Positions 1 through 8,924 of a stretch of DNA of 64,000 nucleotides are shown one piece after another (positions within the stretch are counted from its first letter, which is position 1; each line of letters begins with the position of its first letter). A program made the position numbers and the translations under genes. This DNA is from Clostridia bacterium. GTDB taxonomy: Bacteria; Bacillota_A; Clostridia; Christensenellales; Aristaeellaceae. The notes beneath the pieces were generated by a model. The model saw nothing but the letters and a program-made list of their open reading frames with translations. It had not been told where the DNA came from and made no database searches. The stretch lies in contig JAFXMP010000082.1 in assembly GCA_017530275.1 (NCBI GenBank), positions 1 to 64,000 of the forward strand, in the 5' to 3' direction.

Positions 1-2
1 AA

Positions 3-119
3 CTGAAAGCCTGCATCGAGGACTACATCAGCCAGTACAACACCGTCCGCCCCCACATGGCGCTGGGTTACGAAACTCCGGCGGCTGTGTTTGCCGCAAG
101 CTTCTCCGCCAGCGCCTGA
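3..119 (+). pseudogene. IS3-family transposase, C-terminal tail (cut by window edge)
   Basis: The reading frame entering from the left edge encodes 38 residues ending in TGA. It contains YNTVRPHMALGYETP, the hallmark end of the rve (DDE) integrase core of IS3-family OrfB transposases, which pair N..RPH with a following GY.TP motif. Only the tail is inside the window, so whether the element is intact cannot be judged. A large palindrome and a truncated recombinase follow directly, which suggests this is the right end of an insertion sequence. Confidence 0.8.
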
Positions 120-135
120 TCACGCCTACCGACGC

Positions 136-294
136 CCTGAAAACTTCATCCACGGTTCCCTTGACAACGGGGCCCTCCGGTGCGGTTTTCAGGCCAATGG
201 GCCAACCCCGCGCTTCGCTTGGATTGGCCTGGCGGACAGCCTAACCGCACCGGACGCCCATTGTCAAGGGACTTTCGCGGATGAACTTTTCAGG
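136..294. repeat. Large nested palindrome after the IS3 transposase
   Basis: Three nested pairs of inverted arms lie between the transposase stop and the recombinase fragment. The outer arms are at 136-167 and 261-294 and share CCTGAAAA, TTCATCC and TCCCTTGACAA with their complements. The middle arms at 177-187 and 243-253 (CCGGTGCGGTT) are perfect. The inner arms at 191-198 and 223-230 (AGGCCAAT) are also perfect. The result could fold into one long cruciform or RNA hairpin. I see no coding potential. It may be a terminal structure of the adjacent IS or an independent palindromic element. Confidence 0.7.
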
Positions 295-366
295 GCTGCT
301 TGCCGCCACCTAACGTGCCGTCTGTTCACCAATGATTTTTTGCTGGTGGTCTTGACATGGGGGCCA

Positions 367-819
367 TTATAGTATTAATCCTGTCAGAAAGTGATAATAG
401 AGATTATACGTGACTGGTTTGTAACCCTTTCCCTTCAGCCACATGCAGGAAACATCCACGAAGGGAGATTTAGCTGTCAGCTCTACATCCGCACGCCCAA
501 GAATCACCTTTTCATGGGAAAGGACAACCGGATCGTAGATATGAAGAACCGGATTCGCGGGGATAAGATTCTCACAAACCATCTCTTCAAATATCGTATC
601 CAGCGTCCGGAATGTCCGTTCCATGAAATCGCCTTTTCTATTGAACAGGCGTTCCTGCGTAAAGATCCGGTCGATGTCCTCTTCCGTAACTTCAGTAATT
701 TCCTTCCCTCCGATCACAGGGAATGTATATATCTCAAGCCCCTGCCTTGTCCATTTCCTCGTACTTTTGATGAAATTCTGGCGTTCAAGCCACTCCCGGG
801 CATAAGCTTCAAATGTCAT
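367..819 (-). pseudogene. Tyrosine recombinase/integrase, N-terminal fragment
   Basis: This 150-residue product starts at an ATG 10 bases after GGAGG. Its start (MTFEAYAREWLERQ) and the helical stretch to about residue 90 resemble the SAM-like core-binding domain found at the N-terminus of phage-type tyrosine integrases. The catalytic domain with its R..HxxR..Y residues is absent, because the frame ends at the edge of the palindromic region next to the IS3 tail. From about residue 105 the sequence no longer resembles an integrase. It lies on the same strand as, and just downstream of, the AlbA_2 gene. I infer a truncated integrase; a small unrelated DNA-binding protein cannot be excluded. Confidence 0.45.
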
Positions 820-846
820 GGTATAGCATCCTCCGAATCAGCCGTC

Positions 847-2370
847 TTATTTCAACCTGATCTTCTGGTTCGGATTATTCGCCTTGTCCGGATACAGATA
901 TTCAGCCTCGCCTTTTTCAATCATTTCCTTCACGATGAGACGAACTGAGTCTGTCAGCTTTGCATATCCCAACTGCGCAGATAGTTCTCTCATAGAGAGG
1001 TCATCTTGCCTTAGTGCAACAGTAATAAGCTGTTTCAGTTCAGTCTTTGTCCTGCGGCTGCTTCTTCTCCTCTCCGTCCGGGCAGGCTGCTCAACAGGTT
1101 CTTCTTCACGCAGAAAGACGGGTTGTATCGGAAGAATTACCCGGAAATACGATCTGCTTTCATCCGTTTTGAACTCAGGCAATGCGGAACCATTTTGCCT
1201 CATTGCATTTATGATCAGCGGAATGCCTGTGTTCCTTCCCTCTACCAGTTTCAGTTCTTTCAGGAAGTCCCCGATCCGTCTGTTGCGGTATCTGCTGGAA
1301 ATCAACACGCGGTTTGCCAGATCTTCGTCGGAAATTGAAACGTCCGGACCAGGAATGCTCAGGATATCCATCGTTTCAGGAGTCACTGTTACAGTTACAG
1401 GCTCATGGATCTGATAGGATCTGTGGTAAATGGCGTTGCTGAGTGCCTCCTCCACCGCCCTGTATGGCCAGTTAAATACACGAACAGCTTCTGCCTGATC
1501 GGGAACCTTCGTCACATATTCCTCAATGATAGAGTTCCTGATATACGCAAGGGCATCCCGCAGCTGCTTATCCAATGGACCTTTGAATGTTCTTTCCCTC
1601 ATCCCAATCCCTGTCGGATCAGGTTTTATAACGACCTCTATCTGGGAATACGGGAAGAAATCCTCCGGGCTTTCGTTAAAAAACATCAGACCCACATTGA
1701 CTGGTTTTCTGTATTCTGAAGGTCCTCTAACCAGCTTCATGTCTGTGGCTACAGCTTCTGCCGGTCTCGTCAGAGATCCTGCATATAGCTCGCTGTCCAC
1801 GGCATGGAGGAACTCTGTCATCAGGCTGGACCGCATATCTGCCACATCTGCATGAGGGTTTATCCGATCATCATACGGTACATCACGGGAAAGACTGATC
1901 AGCTCACGTTCTTCCCTTGCGTTTGCACGGATGGTATTGGACATTTTTCGGATATAGTAAACCTTCTCGCTCTTCTTTGAAGCTCCCTCTGAATTCAACA
2001 TTATTGGGCATTTATACGGTCTATCATCCCCTCCGGGAGCCCAAATAATCAGAATATCCTTCCCCTCATATGTCACGGGTTCGACGACTGGAAGATACCT
2101 TGGTTCAATCAGATTGCATTTATTCAGCAGCTCCTTCTGTATTCTGTCAATGGAGCCCTTGTTTAATCCTGTGACCGGTATCTTTGGCATACCGTTTTCC
2201 TCTGCGATTCCCACAACGATATAGCCGCCGCCAGAGTTGTCGATATCATTAGCAAATGCGGTAATGGAGTGGATGATGGGCTCGGGATCCCAGTCAGCTT
2301 TATACTCAATGCGCGTGCTTTCCACAACACGGCTATCAATGAGTTCTTTAACATTAATCGGTAATGCCAT
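847..2370 (-). CDS. AlbA_2 (Schlafen-like) / HATPase putative transcriptional regulator
   Basis: This 507-residue protein has three parts. An N-terminal AlbA_2 domain (about 10-150) carries the E..EYK start at 17-24 and the GGGYIVVGI strand at 47-55. A RecG-like GHKL ATPase segment includes EALSNAIYHRSYQ at 308-320. After a basic linker (about 428-446) a C-terminal winged-helix segment follows. Proteins of this layout are annotated as ATP-binding or RecG-like putative regulators and are common beside mobile elements. The start is set by GAGGGAG before the ATG. A consensus promoter and phased TGTCC repeats lie immediately upstream, which suggests self-repression. Its true target is unknown. 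Confidence 0.8.
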   Translation of the reverse strand: MALPINVKELIDSRVVESTRIEYKADWDPEPIIHSITAFANDIDNSGGGYIVVGIAEENGMPKIPVTGLNKGSIDRIQKELLNKCNLIEPRYLPVVEPVTYEGKDILIIWAPGGDDRPYKCPIMLNSEGASKKSEKVYYIRKMSNTIRANAREERELISLSRDVPYDDRINPHADVADMRSSLMTEFLHAVDSELYAGSLTRPAEAVATDMKLVRGPSEYRKPVNVGLMFFNESPEDFFPYSQIEVVIKPDPTGIGMRERTFKGPLDKQLRDALAYIRNSIIEEYVTKVPDQAEAVRVFNWPYRAVEEALSNAIYHRSYQIHEPVTVTVTPETMDILSIPGPDVSISDEDLANRVLISSRYRNRRIGDFLKELKLVEGRNTGIPLIINAMRQNGSALPEFKTDESRSYFRVILPIQPVFLREEEPVEQPARTERRRSSRRTKTELKQLITVALRQDDLSMRELSAQLGYAKLTDSVRLIVKEMIEKGEAEYLYPDKANNPNQKIRLK

Positions 2371-2397
2371 AACGTCTCCCTCTGCTTTCCCTTAAGG

Positions 2398-2457
2398 TGT
2401 CCTTTCGAGTGTCCCTTAACTGTCCCTTATCATATCAAAGGGACACTTGTTTGTCAA
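2398..2457 (-). promoter_or_regulatory. Promoter with phased TGTCC operator repeats for the AlbA_2 gene
   Basis: On the minus strand a TTGACA box (2452-2457) and a TATGAT box (2429-2434) are separated by exactly 17 bases. Three direct TGTCC copies, written on the plus strand, begin at 2399, 2410 and 2421, an 11-base period close to one helical turn. An inverted copy, AAGGGACAC, lies at 2438-2446 inside the spacer. Repeats across the start site and within the promoter are the expected layout of a repressor array. The likely binder is the downstream AlbA_2 protein with its C-terminal winged helix. This is inferred. Confidence 0.65.
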
Positions 2458-2613
2458 TGCTCTCCGTAAAGGACAGAGCATTTTTTACGGAAATCCTCGG
2501 AGGAGAAATAGAGGAACGCAGAAAAACAGAGGAACAGTACAGACTCCATCTCCATAGATATTGTTGCTAATCAAAAGTTGCAGTCATATATCTTGTGGTA
2601 TGTACAATATCAT

Positions 2614-2691
2614 TCAGGCAGACGCGAAGCTGCCTGTACCTCCCGTAATTACCAGTGTCTTCCCTTTGAAAGCATCTGTAATATTGTTCAT
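2614..2691 (-). pseudogene. UDP-GlcNAc 4,6-dehydratase (FlaA1/PseB-like), truncated after the Rossmann motif
   Basis: A 25-residue frame with a good ribosome site (GAGAGGAAAC) starts MNNITDAFKGKTLVITGG and reaches TGSF, then ends within three codons. The GGTGSF motif after a K-T-LVITGG strand is the NAD(P)-binding start of the FlaA1/CapD/PseB short-chain dehydratases, which are normally 330 residues or longer. The rest is missing, so this is a remnant left by a deletion at the 3' end of the polysaccharide operon. Its position after wbpA is where such genes often sit. A rearrangement joined it to the AlbA_2/integrase region. Confidence 0.7.
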
Positions 2692-2923
2692 AACGAAATA
2701 GTTTCCTCTCTTTCCAAGCTCACAGTTTGAGCTATTGTTTTGTGCTCTCGTTGTTTGGGAGCTTGGGGTATGGTTCAGCCATCCTTCACCCCAGATTTTG
2801 CATTCCTCAGCAGGATGTAAAAGAAAACAATTGCCTGCCACCCGTCTTAGCTTGAAACATGGCAAGGCAAGCATACGTCCAAGAGGTGAAGCGAAGACTC
2901 AGTACTGAAAGAGTAAGAACTTT

Positions 2924-4252
2924 TCATAGTCTCCAGAATCTCATTCCAGACGCTCTAAGCTCATCCATCCGATAGAGGCTCTTGACATCGACAAGAACTT
3001 TCTCTTCATCCTTTAATTCTTCCTTGAACAGTTCTTTCAACTGCATCACTGACATATTCCGATATTCATTGTGTCCGACAGCAATGAGGACACAGTCTGC
3101 CTTCGGTATATCTTCCCAGCCGACAAGTTCAACACCATACTCATGTTTTGCAACATCCGGATCCGCCCAAGAATCTGTTACAATCGGTTCAATACCATAT
3201 TCCTGGAGACGATTAATAATATCCACAACCTTACTGTTGCGAGTGTCCGGACAATTCTCTTTAAAAGTCAGACCCATAATTACTACGGTTGCCTTTTTCG
3301 GAGCCATTCCAGCTTCAATCATTTCTTTAATAGCTGCGTCAGCCACAAATGCACCCATACCATCATTTACCTGACGACCATTGAGAATAATCTGGCTGTG
3401 ATAACCGAGCTTCTCAGAGATATTGGTCAAATAATAAGGGTCTACGCCAATGCAATGGCCGCCAACGAGACCAGGCTTAAAGCCCAGGGCATTCCACTTG
3501 GTATTCATGCCCGCCAGTACTTCATCTGTGTCAATCTTCAGTTTATCGCAAATGATTGCAATCTCGTTCATAAAAGCAATATTGATATCACGCTGGCTGT
3601 TCTCAACAACCTTTACTGCTTCCGCGGTCTTGATGTTAGAAACAGGGAATGTGCCAGCCTTGATAACGATATCGTAGACTTTCTTAATTTCATGAGCGGA
3701 TTCTTCATCCATGCCAGAAACAACCTTACGGATAGACGTCAGGGTATGTACACGATCCCCGGGATTGATGCGTTCTGGACTGTATCCAATCTTCCAGTCC
3801 ACACCACACTTAAGTCCGCTTTCTTTCTCTATAATTGGAATGCAAATATCCTCTGTAACGCCAGGATATACCGTTGACTCAAACACTACTATAGTCCCAG
3901 CAGAAAGATTCTGGCCAACAGTGCGAGACGCACCTTCCACAGGACGAAGATCAGGTGTGTTGTCATCGTTCACTGGTGTAGGTACAGCCACAACAATAAA
4001 CTTCGCTTCCTTCAAGCGGGTAGGATCAGCAGTGAAATCCACCGTCGTATTCTTAATAGCTTCACCAACTTCATTAGTGGAATCAATACCATTCTTGTAT
4101 TCATTAACACGCTTCTCATTAATATCAAATCCGATGACTTTAATATGCTTCGCGAACTCTACTGCGATAGGCATACCAACATAGCCAAGGCCAACAAGGG
4201 CCAGCTTTTCAGTACCAGAGATAAGACCTTGATAGATGTTGTTGAACTGCAT
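2924..4252 (-). CDS. wbpA: UDP-N-acetylglucosamine/galactosamine 6-dehydrogenase (WbpA/WbpO type)
   Basis: This 442-residue nucleotide-sugar dehydrogenase oxidises C6 of a UDP-HexNAc to the uronic acid using two NAD+. The Rossmann motif GLGYVG is at 21-26, and the catalytic cysteine sits in GGHCIGVDPYY (Cys267). Length and motif order are normal for the family. The start is preceded by AAGGAGAAG. Together with the WbpB-, WbpE- and acyltransferase-like genes in the same run it suggests synthesis of UDP-2,3-diamino-2,3-dideoxy-hexuronic acid, as in the Pseudomonas wbp pathway. Whether the substrate is the GlcNAc or GalNAc form cannot be decided by eye. Confidence 0.88.
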   Translation of the reverse strand: MQFNNIYQGLISGTEKLALVGLGYVGMPIAVEFAKHIKVIGFDINEKRVNEYKNGIDSTNEVGEAIKNTTVDFTADPTRLKEAKFIVVAVPTPVNDDNTPDLRPVEGASRTVGQNLSAGTIVVFESTVYPGVTEDICIPIIEKESGLKCGVDWKIGYSPERINPGDRVHTLTSIRKVVSGMDEESAHEIKKVYDIVIKAGTFPVSNIKTAEAVKVVENSQRDINIAFMNEIAIICDKLKIDTDEVLAGMNTKWNALGFKPGLVGGHCIGVDPYYLTNISEKLGYHSQIILNGRQVNDGMGAFVADAAIKEMIEAGMAPKKATVVIMGLTFKENCPDTRNSKVVDIINRLQEYGIEPIVTDSWADPDVAKHEYGVELVGWEDIPKADCVLIAVGHNEYRNMSVMQLKELFKEELKDEEKVLVDVKSLYRMDELRASGMRFWRL

Positions 4253-4298
4253 TTTACCACTTCTCCTTCGGAATTTACCTGTATGTATTTGAGTAGTC

Positions 4299-5453
4299 TT
4301 AAACCTTAATCACTTTCTTAAGCTCATCGACGACTAAATCGATTTCTTCCTTGGTCTTATATGGATCCAAAGGAAGACTTAAAACAGTATCACATAGTCT
4401 CTCCGTTACAGGGCAATCTGCAACCGCAGAATCTGTTCCAGCGAAAGCCTCTTGCAAATGCATCGGCTTTGCGTAGTAAACCATAGAAGGAATACCTGCA
4501 TCCTTCAGCTTCAACTGGATAGCTTTTCGATCCACATTCTCCGGCAACTGCACTGTGTACTGTGCCCAGGAGCTATAAAAACCACTCTTGATATCTGGTA
4601 ATACAAGCCCCGTATCCTGCAAACATTCCGTATACCAACCGGCTACTTTATTAATGTCATCCAACTCATAATCGACAAAAGCATTAAACTTCGGAAGAAG
4701 AATAGCAGCTTGAAGCGTATCCAATCGACTGTTCTTTCCTAGACGGATATTGTTATATTTCGCATTTGGATCATTAGGATTACTAGTATCCTTACCATGT
4801 ACACAAATAGAGCGGATCAAGTCAGCCCACTCGTCATTGTCAGTAAAAATTGCTCCTCCATCCCCATAGCATCCCAGCGGTTTTGCCGGGAAGAAAGATG
4901 TAGTTGAAATGTCACCGAAAGAACACGCCATCTTTCCATTAATGCTGCCACCAAAACCCTGAGCCCCATCTTCAAGTAGGAGAAGATCATATTTTTCACA
5001 GATAGTCTTAATCGCAGGATATTCTGCAGGAAGACCGAAAAGATCAACCGCTACTACAGCCTTAGCTTTATATTTACCCTCTGTAATAACCTTCCGAATT
5101 GCATTTTCCAGTTTCACTGGATCAAGATTATATGTTCGCTCATCGACATCCACAAAGATTGGTGTTGCTCCTTCATCAGCAGGGCACTCACCAGAGGAGA
5201 AGAAGGTAAAGTCAGGAACGAACACCGCATCTCCTTTTCCAACGCCCCAAGCTCTCATGGCAATTGTTATTGCATCAGTGCCGTTCGCGCAGGTTATACA
5301 ATGCTTCACTCCCACATACTCAGCCAGTACCTTTTCCAACTCTTTCACTTCCGGCCCATAAATGAAGTGTGCAGAAGAGGCAACCGATACCATCGCTGCA
5401 TCGATTTTGTCCTTCAAAACCTCATACTGTTTTGGTAGATCTCTAAATTGCAT
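4299..5453 (-). CDS. wbpE: PLP-dependent 3-aminotransferase of the DegT/DnrJ/EryC1/StrS family (WbpE-like)
   Basis: This 384-residue sugar aminotransferase has the PLP-binding aspartate in EDGAQGFG (about 162) and the Schiff-base lysine in SFFPAKPLGCYGDGGA (Lys191). That segment is nearly diagnostic of WbpE-type enzymes, which transfer an amino group from glutamate to UDP-3-keto-GlcNAcA. The start follows TAGGAGGTCAAGTA. The gene lies between the acyltransferase and wbpA with short spacers, in one minus-strand operon. It is clearly distinct from the second DegT-family gene at 25-26 kb, which has a different lysine context. Confidence 0.87.
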   Translation of the reverse strand: MQFRDLPKQYEVLKDKIDAAMVSVASSAHFIYGPEVKELEKVLAEYVGVKHCITCANGTDAITIAMRAWGVGKGDAVFVPDFTFFSSGECPADEGATPIFVDVDERTYNLDPVKLENAIRKVITEGKYKAKAVVAVDLFGLPAEYPAIKTICEKYDLLLLEDGAQGFGGSINGKMACSFGDISTTSFFPAKPLGCYGDGGAIFTDNDEWADLIRSICVHGKDTSNPNDPNAKYNNIRLGKNSRLDTLQAAILLPKFNAFVDYELDDINKVAGWYTECLQDTGLVLPDIKSGFYSSWAQYTVQLPENVDRKAIQLKLKDAGIPSMVYYAKPMHLQEAFAGTDSAVADCPVTERLCDTVLSLPLDPYKTKEEIDLVVDELKKVIKV

Positions 5454-5464
5454 TACTTGACCTC

Positions 5465-6358
5465 CTACTTCTTTTCAAACGGCTTTGCAGGATTACCCAC
5501 AACAGTTATTCCATCCGCAACAGACTTCGTGACTGTCGCACCCATTCCTACGAAGCTCTTAGCTCCGAGGGAGATTCTGTTTCTAATTACAGCATTAATC
5601 CCAATATAAGCACCTTCTTGCGCGTCAACAAATCCGCCGACTACTGCTCCCGCAGTGATTTCAACATTTTTATGTAAATGAGCATCGTGTCCTACATGAA
5701 TCAGAGCATCTATTTTTACCAAATCTTCTATAACGGTATTTCCTCCTGATCCTCTTGAGATGTTGTCGTGTGCACCAATTTCCACATCATTTCCAATGAT
5801 GACCTTTCCCAGAGAATAAATGCGAATTTTATTGCCATCTTCATCATTTGCCATGGTAAATCCGTTAGCACCGATTACTGCTTTTTCATTAATAATAACG
5901 TTATCGCCAATAATGGCATTCTTGACTACTGCCCCGGCATATATACGCGCATTATTCCCTATGGCAACTCCTGGACCAATTACAACTCCAGGTTCAATAA
6001 CGGCATCTCTTCCAACCCTTGCATTCTTACTAATAAACACCCCATTAGGCATCGTCTCATAGCCAACAAGAGAATTCTCTCTTTCCTCTTCGGTAAAGAA
6101 CTCTTCCGTAAACTTCGCATACGCGCCCTGGGGATTATCAGAAAACACAAAACAATGTTTCCCCATAATTTCATCCGGTACTTCGAGGCCCTTTTCTGCA
6201 AAAACAAGGCATTCCTGCACATCTGATAGGGCTGCTATAAGCTGTCCTACTTTCTTGGATACAAACATTGCAGTGTTCGAACGCGGCTCTCCTATATATG
6301 AAGCGCCAGTTATCGAAAAGTCTTTTATGGAAGAATATCTACTTGTTCTTATTTCCAT
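5465..6358 (-). CDS. LpxD-like hexapeptide-repeat N-acyltransferase
   Basis: This 297-residue protein has an N-terminal domain (about 1-105) resembling the sugar-binding domain of LpxD. A left-handed beta-helix of hexapeptide repeats (about 108-290) follows. The segment HVGHDAHLH (221-229) occupies the place of the LpxD catalytic histidine. LpxD moves a 3-hydroxyacyl group to an amino sugar. The position-equivalent WbpD of the wbp pathway transfers acetyl and is shorter, without the N-domain. Immediately upstream lie a thiolase and a 3-hydroxyacyl-CoA dehydrogenase. I infer that it N-acylates the 3-amino group with an acyl chain other than acetyl, possibly 3-hydroxybutyryl. Confidence 0.75.
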   Translation of the reverse strand: MEIRTSRYSSIKDFSITGASYIGEPRSNTAMFVSKKVGQLIAALSDVQECLVFAEKGLEVPDEIMGKHCFVFSDNPQGAYAKFTEEFFTEEERENSLVGYETMPNGVFISKNARVGRDAVIEPGVVIGPGVAIGNNARIYAGAVVKNAIIGDNVIINEKAVIGANGFTMANDEDGNKIRIYSLGKVIIGNDVEIGAHDNISRGSGGNTVIEDLVKIDALIHVGHDAHLHKNVEITAGAVVGGFVDAQEGAYIGINAVIRNRISLGAKSFVGMGATVTKSVADGITVVGNPAKPFEKK

Positions 6359-6360
6359 AC

Positions 6361-7611
6361 TTATTCCTTTCCAACGATAAACACATAATTTGTTGTTGCG
6401 CTTCCGCCTATATTCAGCATCATACCGTTCTTTACACCTTCAACCTGATACCCACCAGCAGTTCCAGTAACCTGTTTGTACAAGTCAAGGAACATTCTCG
6501 CACCTGAAGCACCCACAGGATGCCCACAGCCGATAAGACCGCCAGAAGGATTAATTGGTTTATCCCCGTCAAAAGCAATCAAGCCGCTCTCTACTGCTTC
6601 ATACTCATGCCCCGGCTCTGTTAGGCCGAACGCACTAATAGCCGCGTATTCAGAAGAAGTAAAGCAGTCGTGAGTCTCAAAGACATCAATGTTATCTACT
6701 GTCAAACCAGCTCTCTTGTAAGCATCCAGCACAGCCTGTCTCGTCCAAGGAAGGATGTACTCGCTTCTTTCATTGTCTACCATCTTCTTATCAAAGAGCA
6801 TGGGAGCCGTCCTGTGGCCATAGCCCTTGATTACCGGCTTACCCTGACATCCACGGTCAGCCAGGAACCGCTCGGAGCATAACACCACGACGGCAGCACC
6901 ATCTGTCACCTGTGAGCAATCGGAGACGCCAAGCTTACCGCCGACCAGCGGATTAGTATCTGTGCCTCTGGTGCTCGCCTGGTCATAACTCATGAACCAT
7001 TTACGGGTCTGAGCGAGAGGATTGCGCTTGGCGTTGCTGTAGTTGATAACTGAGATCTTCGCCAGGGCATCCATGTAACGCTTCTCGTCCAGCTTCGGGT
7101 ACTTCTTCAGCGTCTCATCAGCAAGCCTACCAAACAGTTTCGGGAACGGCAGTTCAATGCCTTTGCCTTCTTTCTCGTAGTAAGCAGCCCTGCCAAGAAA
7201 ATCTCCGCCGAGCTTAGAGTCAACAGTCTTCATCAGCTCCCAGCCAACGACAATGGCTACATCGTATTCATCAGCACGGATTTTCGTAGCAGCTGCATCA
7301 ATGGCTACTGAGGAAGAAGCACATGCAGCTTCATATCTCGCACTCGGCACGCCATAGAACGCTGGGTCAACTTCGGTCAGGAATGCTCCAAGGTGCCCCT
7401 GATCCACGTATTTCTCTGCAATAAAATTTCCAACAAAGCAAGCCACACGGTTGTCACCGTTAAGTGCCTTTAGATCATCAAAACTCAATCCAGCATGGGC
7501 AAGTCCATCCGCCATAACCTCTTTTAAGATGGCAACCATGCCCTTGCCTTCTTTTTTCCAGTTGCGCTCGAAATCAGTCTGAGCGCCGCCGAGTATGTAA
7601 ACTTTGCTCAT
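6361..7611 (-). CDS. Thiolase-family acyl-CoA C-acyltransferase (SCP2/archaeal type)
   Basis: This 416-residue thiolase-fold enzyme has its nucleophilic cysteine in [13 protein letters not shown] (Cys97) and the catalytic histidine in CGHPVGASG. The C-terminus reads [12 protein letters not shown] instead of the CxG loop of classical biosynthetic thiolases, which places it with SCP2-like or archaeal acetyl-CoA acetyltransferases. It could condense acetyl-CoA units to a 3-ketoacyl-CoA. It has GGGAGG upstream and lies 5 bases after the 3-hydroxyacyl-CoA dehydrogenase, in an operon of sugar genes. That setting suggests it supplies an acyl donor rather than acting in fatty-acid oxidation. Confidence 0.82.
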   Translation of the reverse strand: MSKVYILGGAQTDFERNWKKEGKGMVAILKEVMADGLAHAGLSFDDLKALNGDNRVACFVGNFIAEKYVDQGHLGAFLTEVDPAFYGVPSARYEAACASSSVAIDAAATKIRADEYDVAIVVGWELMKTVDSKLGGDFLGRAAYYEKEGKGIELPFPKLFGRLADETLKKYPKLDEKRYMDALAKISVINYSNAKRNPLAQTRKWFMSYDQASTRGTDTNPLVGGKLGVSDCSQVTDGAAVVVLCSERFLADRGCQGKPVIKGYGHRTAPMLFDKKMVDNERSEYILPWTRQAVLDAYKRAGLTVDNIDVFETHDCFTSSEYAAISAFGLTEPGHEYEAVESGLIAFDGDKPINPSGGLIGCGHPVGASGARMFLDLYKQVTGTAGGYQVEGVKNGMMLNIGGSATTNYVFIVGKE

Positions 7612-7616
7612 CTGAT

Positions 7617-8924
7617 TTACCTCCCAGATTTGAAATACAGTCTGAAGTCGTACTTTGAAGGCTTCACTTCTGCGAGAAGCTCATCAATGTTGACTTTCTT
7701 ACAAACATCAGGAAGATTTTCTCTGATGAGGGTAGGCACATCAGCCACAGTGGAGAGCGCCTGATACATCGCTAATGGCGGGCACCAGTTAAATCCCGTG
7801 GCCATTACATCGTCAGCTGCCTCTATCGTGTAACCCACTTCTTTAGTGGCATATAAGCTGTACACAATATAGTCCAGCAGGAAGTACCGGCAGATTTCCG
7901 CTTCCAGAGAATTGTTGTTAACCAGTCGCTCAAAGGCTTTCTGGTAGTCTCCCTCTGCGATATACTTCTTCATCTTATCGACAAACGGAAAGACATACGG
8001 AATCACATCACGATACAATCCTGTGTTGATATCCAACACCGTCTGGCGAACAAGTCCATTCTCATACTTGACTCGTTGATAAAGGCCACCACCGGATTTC
8101 CTTCCCAACTTCTTCTGCTCAATCAGCTTCTGCACAAACTCAGGAAGTACAAAAGTCTCGTGCGCATAGTCACGGGTGTTCTCATAAATGTTATCCACGA
8201 TCGCTTTGTGGACATCCAGACCAACGAAATCAGATGTAGTCAAAGGAGCCATAGAACGTCCAGTAAAGGAACCGAGGATAGCATCGATGTAGTCGATACC
8301 GCCGTTATCTTTGAACCTTTCCGCATACCGAAGCGCCTCATTGATAAACTGGAAGCCAATACGGTTGCCGAGGAAGGCAGGAGAATCTTTGACCTCCACC
8401 ACGGTCCGAATTAATTTATTGCTTAAGTACTCCTTCAGCTCTGCCTGCATTTCTTTGTCAGAAAAAGCAGTAGGTGTCAGCTCACAGAGTGACATGCTAT
8501 AGGGCGGATTAAACATGTGAACACCAAAGAAGTGTTCTTTCAGTCCTTCAGGATAGCAGTTCGCAATATCTGTTATCGAAAGGCCTGATGAGCCGGTGCA
8601 TGACACAGCATGCGGCTGCAGGGTTTTCGCAACCTGCGCAGCAATTTCTTTCTTAACTCCGATATCTTCTTTAGAACTCTCAAAAACAAGATCTGACTCT
8701 GCCACACACTTTTCCAGCATAGAGAAGTCAGCAGGAACCAGATTCTTCACAATTGCATCTGCCTTTACAGACTTCACAATACGGGGAATCGTTTTCTTAA
8801 CTTTTTCAATATCGCGTCCTACACAGTAAACCTTTGCATCTCCAAAGCTTGCAAAGATACCTGCGACATTCGCACCCATAGTGCCGGTTACGCCTATTAC
8901 TGTAACCGTTTGGATCTTCATCAT
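7617..8924 (-). CDS. 3-hydroxyacyl-CoA dehydrogenase (NAD-binding type)
   Basis: This 435-residue protein has a Rossmann start with GVTGTMG (11-17) and the catalytic-histidine motif HMFNPP (His136), as in 3-hydroxybutyryl-CoA dehydrogenases. It is longer than stand-alone HBD enzymes of about 280 residues and contains a duplicated C-terminal helical domain. It would reduce a 3-ketoacyl-CoA to the 3-hydroxyacyl-CoA. Its ATG overlaps the stop of the WbpB-like gene by four bases, so it is translationally coupled into the sugar operon. No crotonase or acyl-CoA dehydrogenase is present nearby, so the expected pathway product is the 3-hydroxyacyl-CoA itself. Confidence 0.85.
   Translation of the reverse strand: MMKIQTVTVIGVTGTMGANVAGIFASFGDAKVYCVGRDIEKVKKTIPRIVKSVKADAIVKNLVPADFSMLEKCVAESDLVFESSKEDIGVKKEIAAQVAKTLQPHAVSCTGSSGLSITDIANCYPEGLKEHFFGVHMFNPPYSMSLCELTPTAFSDKEMQAELKEYLSNKLIRTVVEVKDSPAFLGNRIGFQFINEALRYAERFKDNGGIDYIDAILGSFTGRSMAPLTTSDFVGLDVHKAIVDNIYENTRDYAHETFVLPEFVQKLIEQKKLGRKSGGGLYQRVKYENGLVRQTVLDINTGLYRDVIPYVFPFVDKMKKYIAEGDYQKAFERLVNNNSLEAEICRYFLLDYIVYSLYATKEVGYTIEAADDVMATGFNWCPPLAMYQALSTVADVPTLIRENLPDVCKKVNIDELLAEVKPSKYDFRLYFKSGR

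Noticed and set aside
91..372. 93-residue frame after the transposase tail
   Set aside because: It runs through the large palindrome; the residues simply mirror the arms.
391..948. 185-residue plus-strand frame over the integrase fragment
   Set aside because: It overlaps the integrase fragment and the end of the AlbA_2 gene on the other strand and has no ribosome site or motif.
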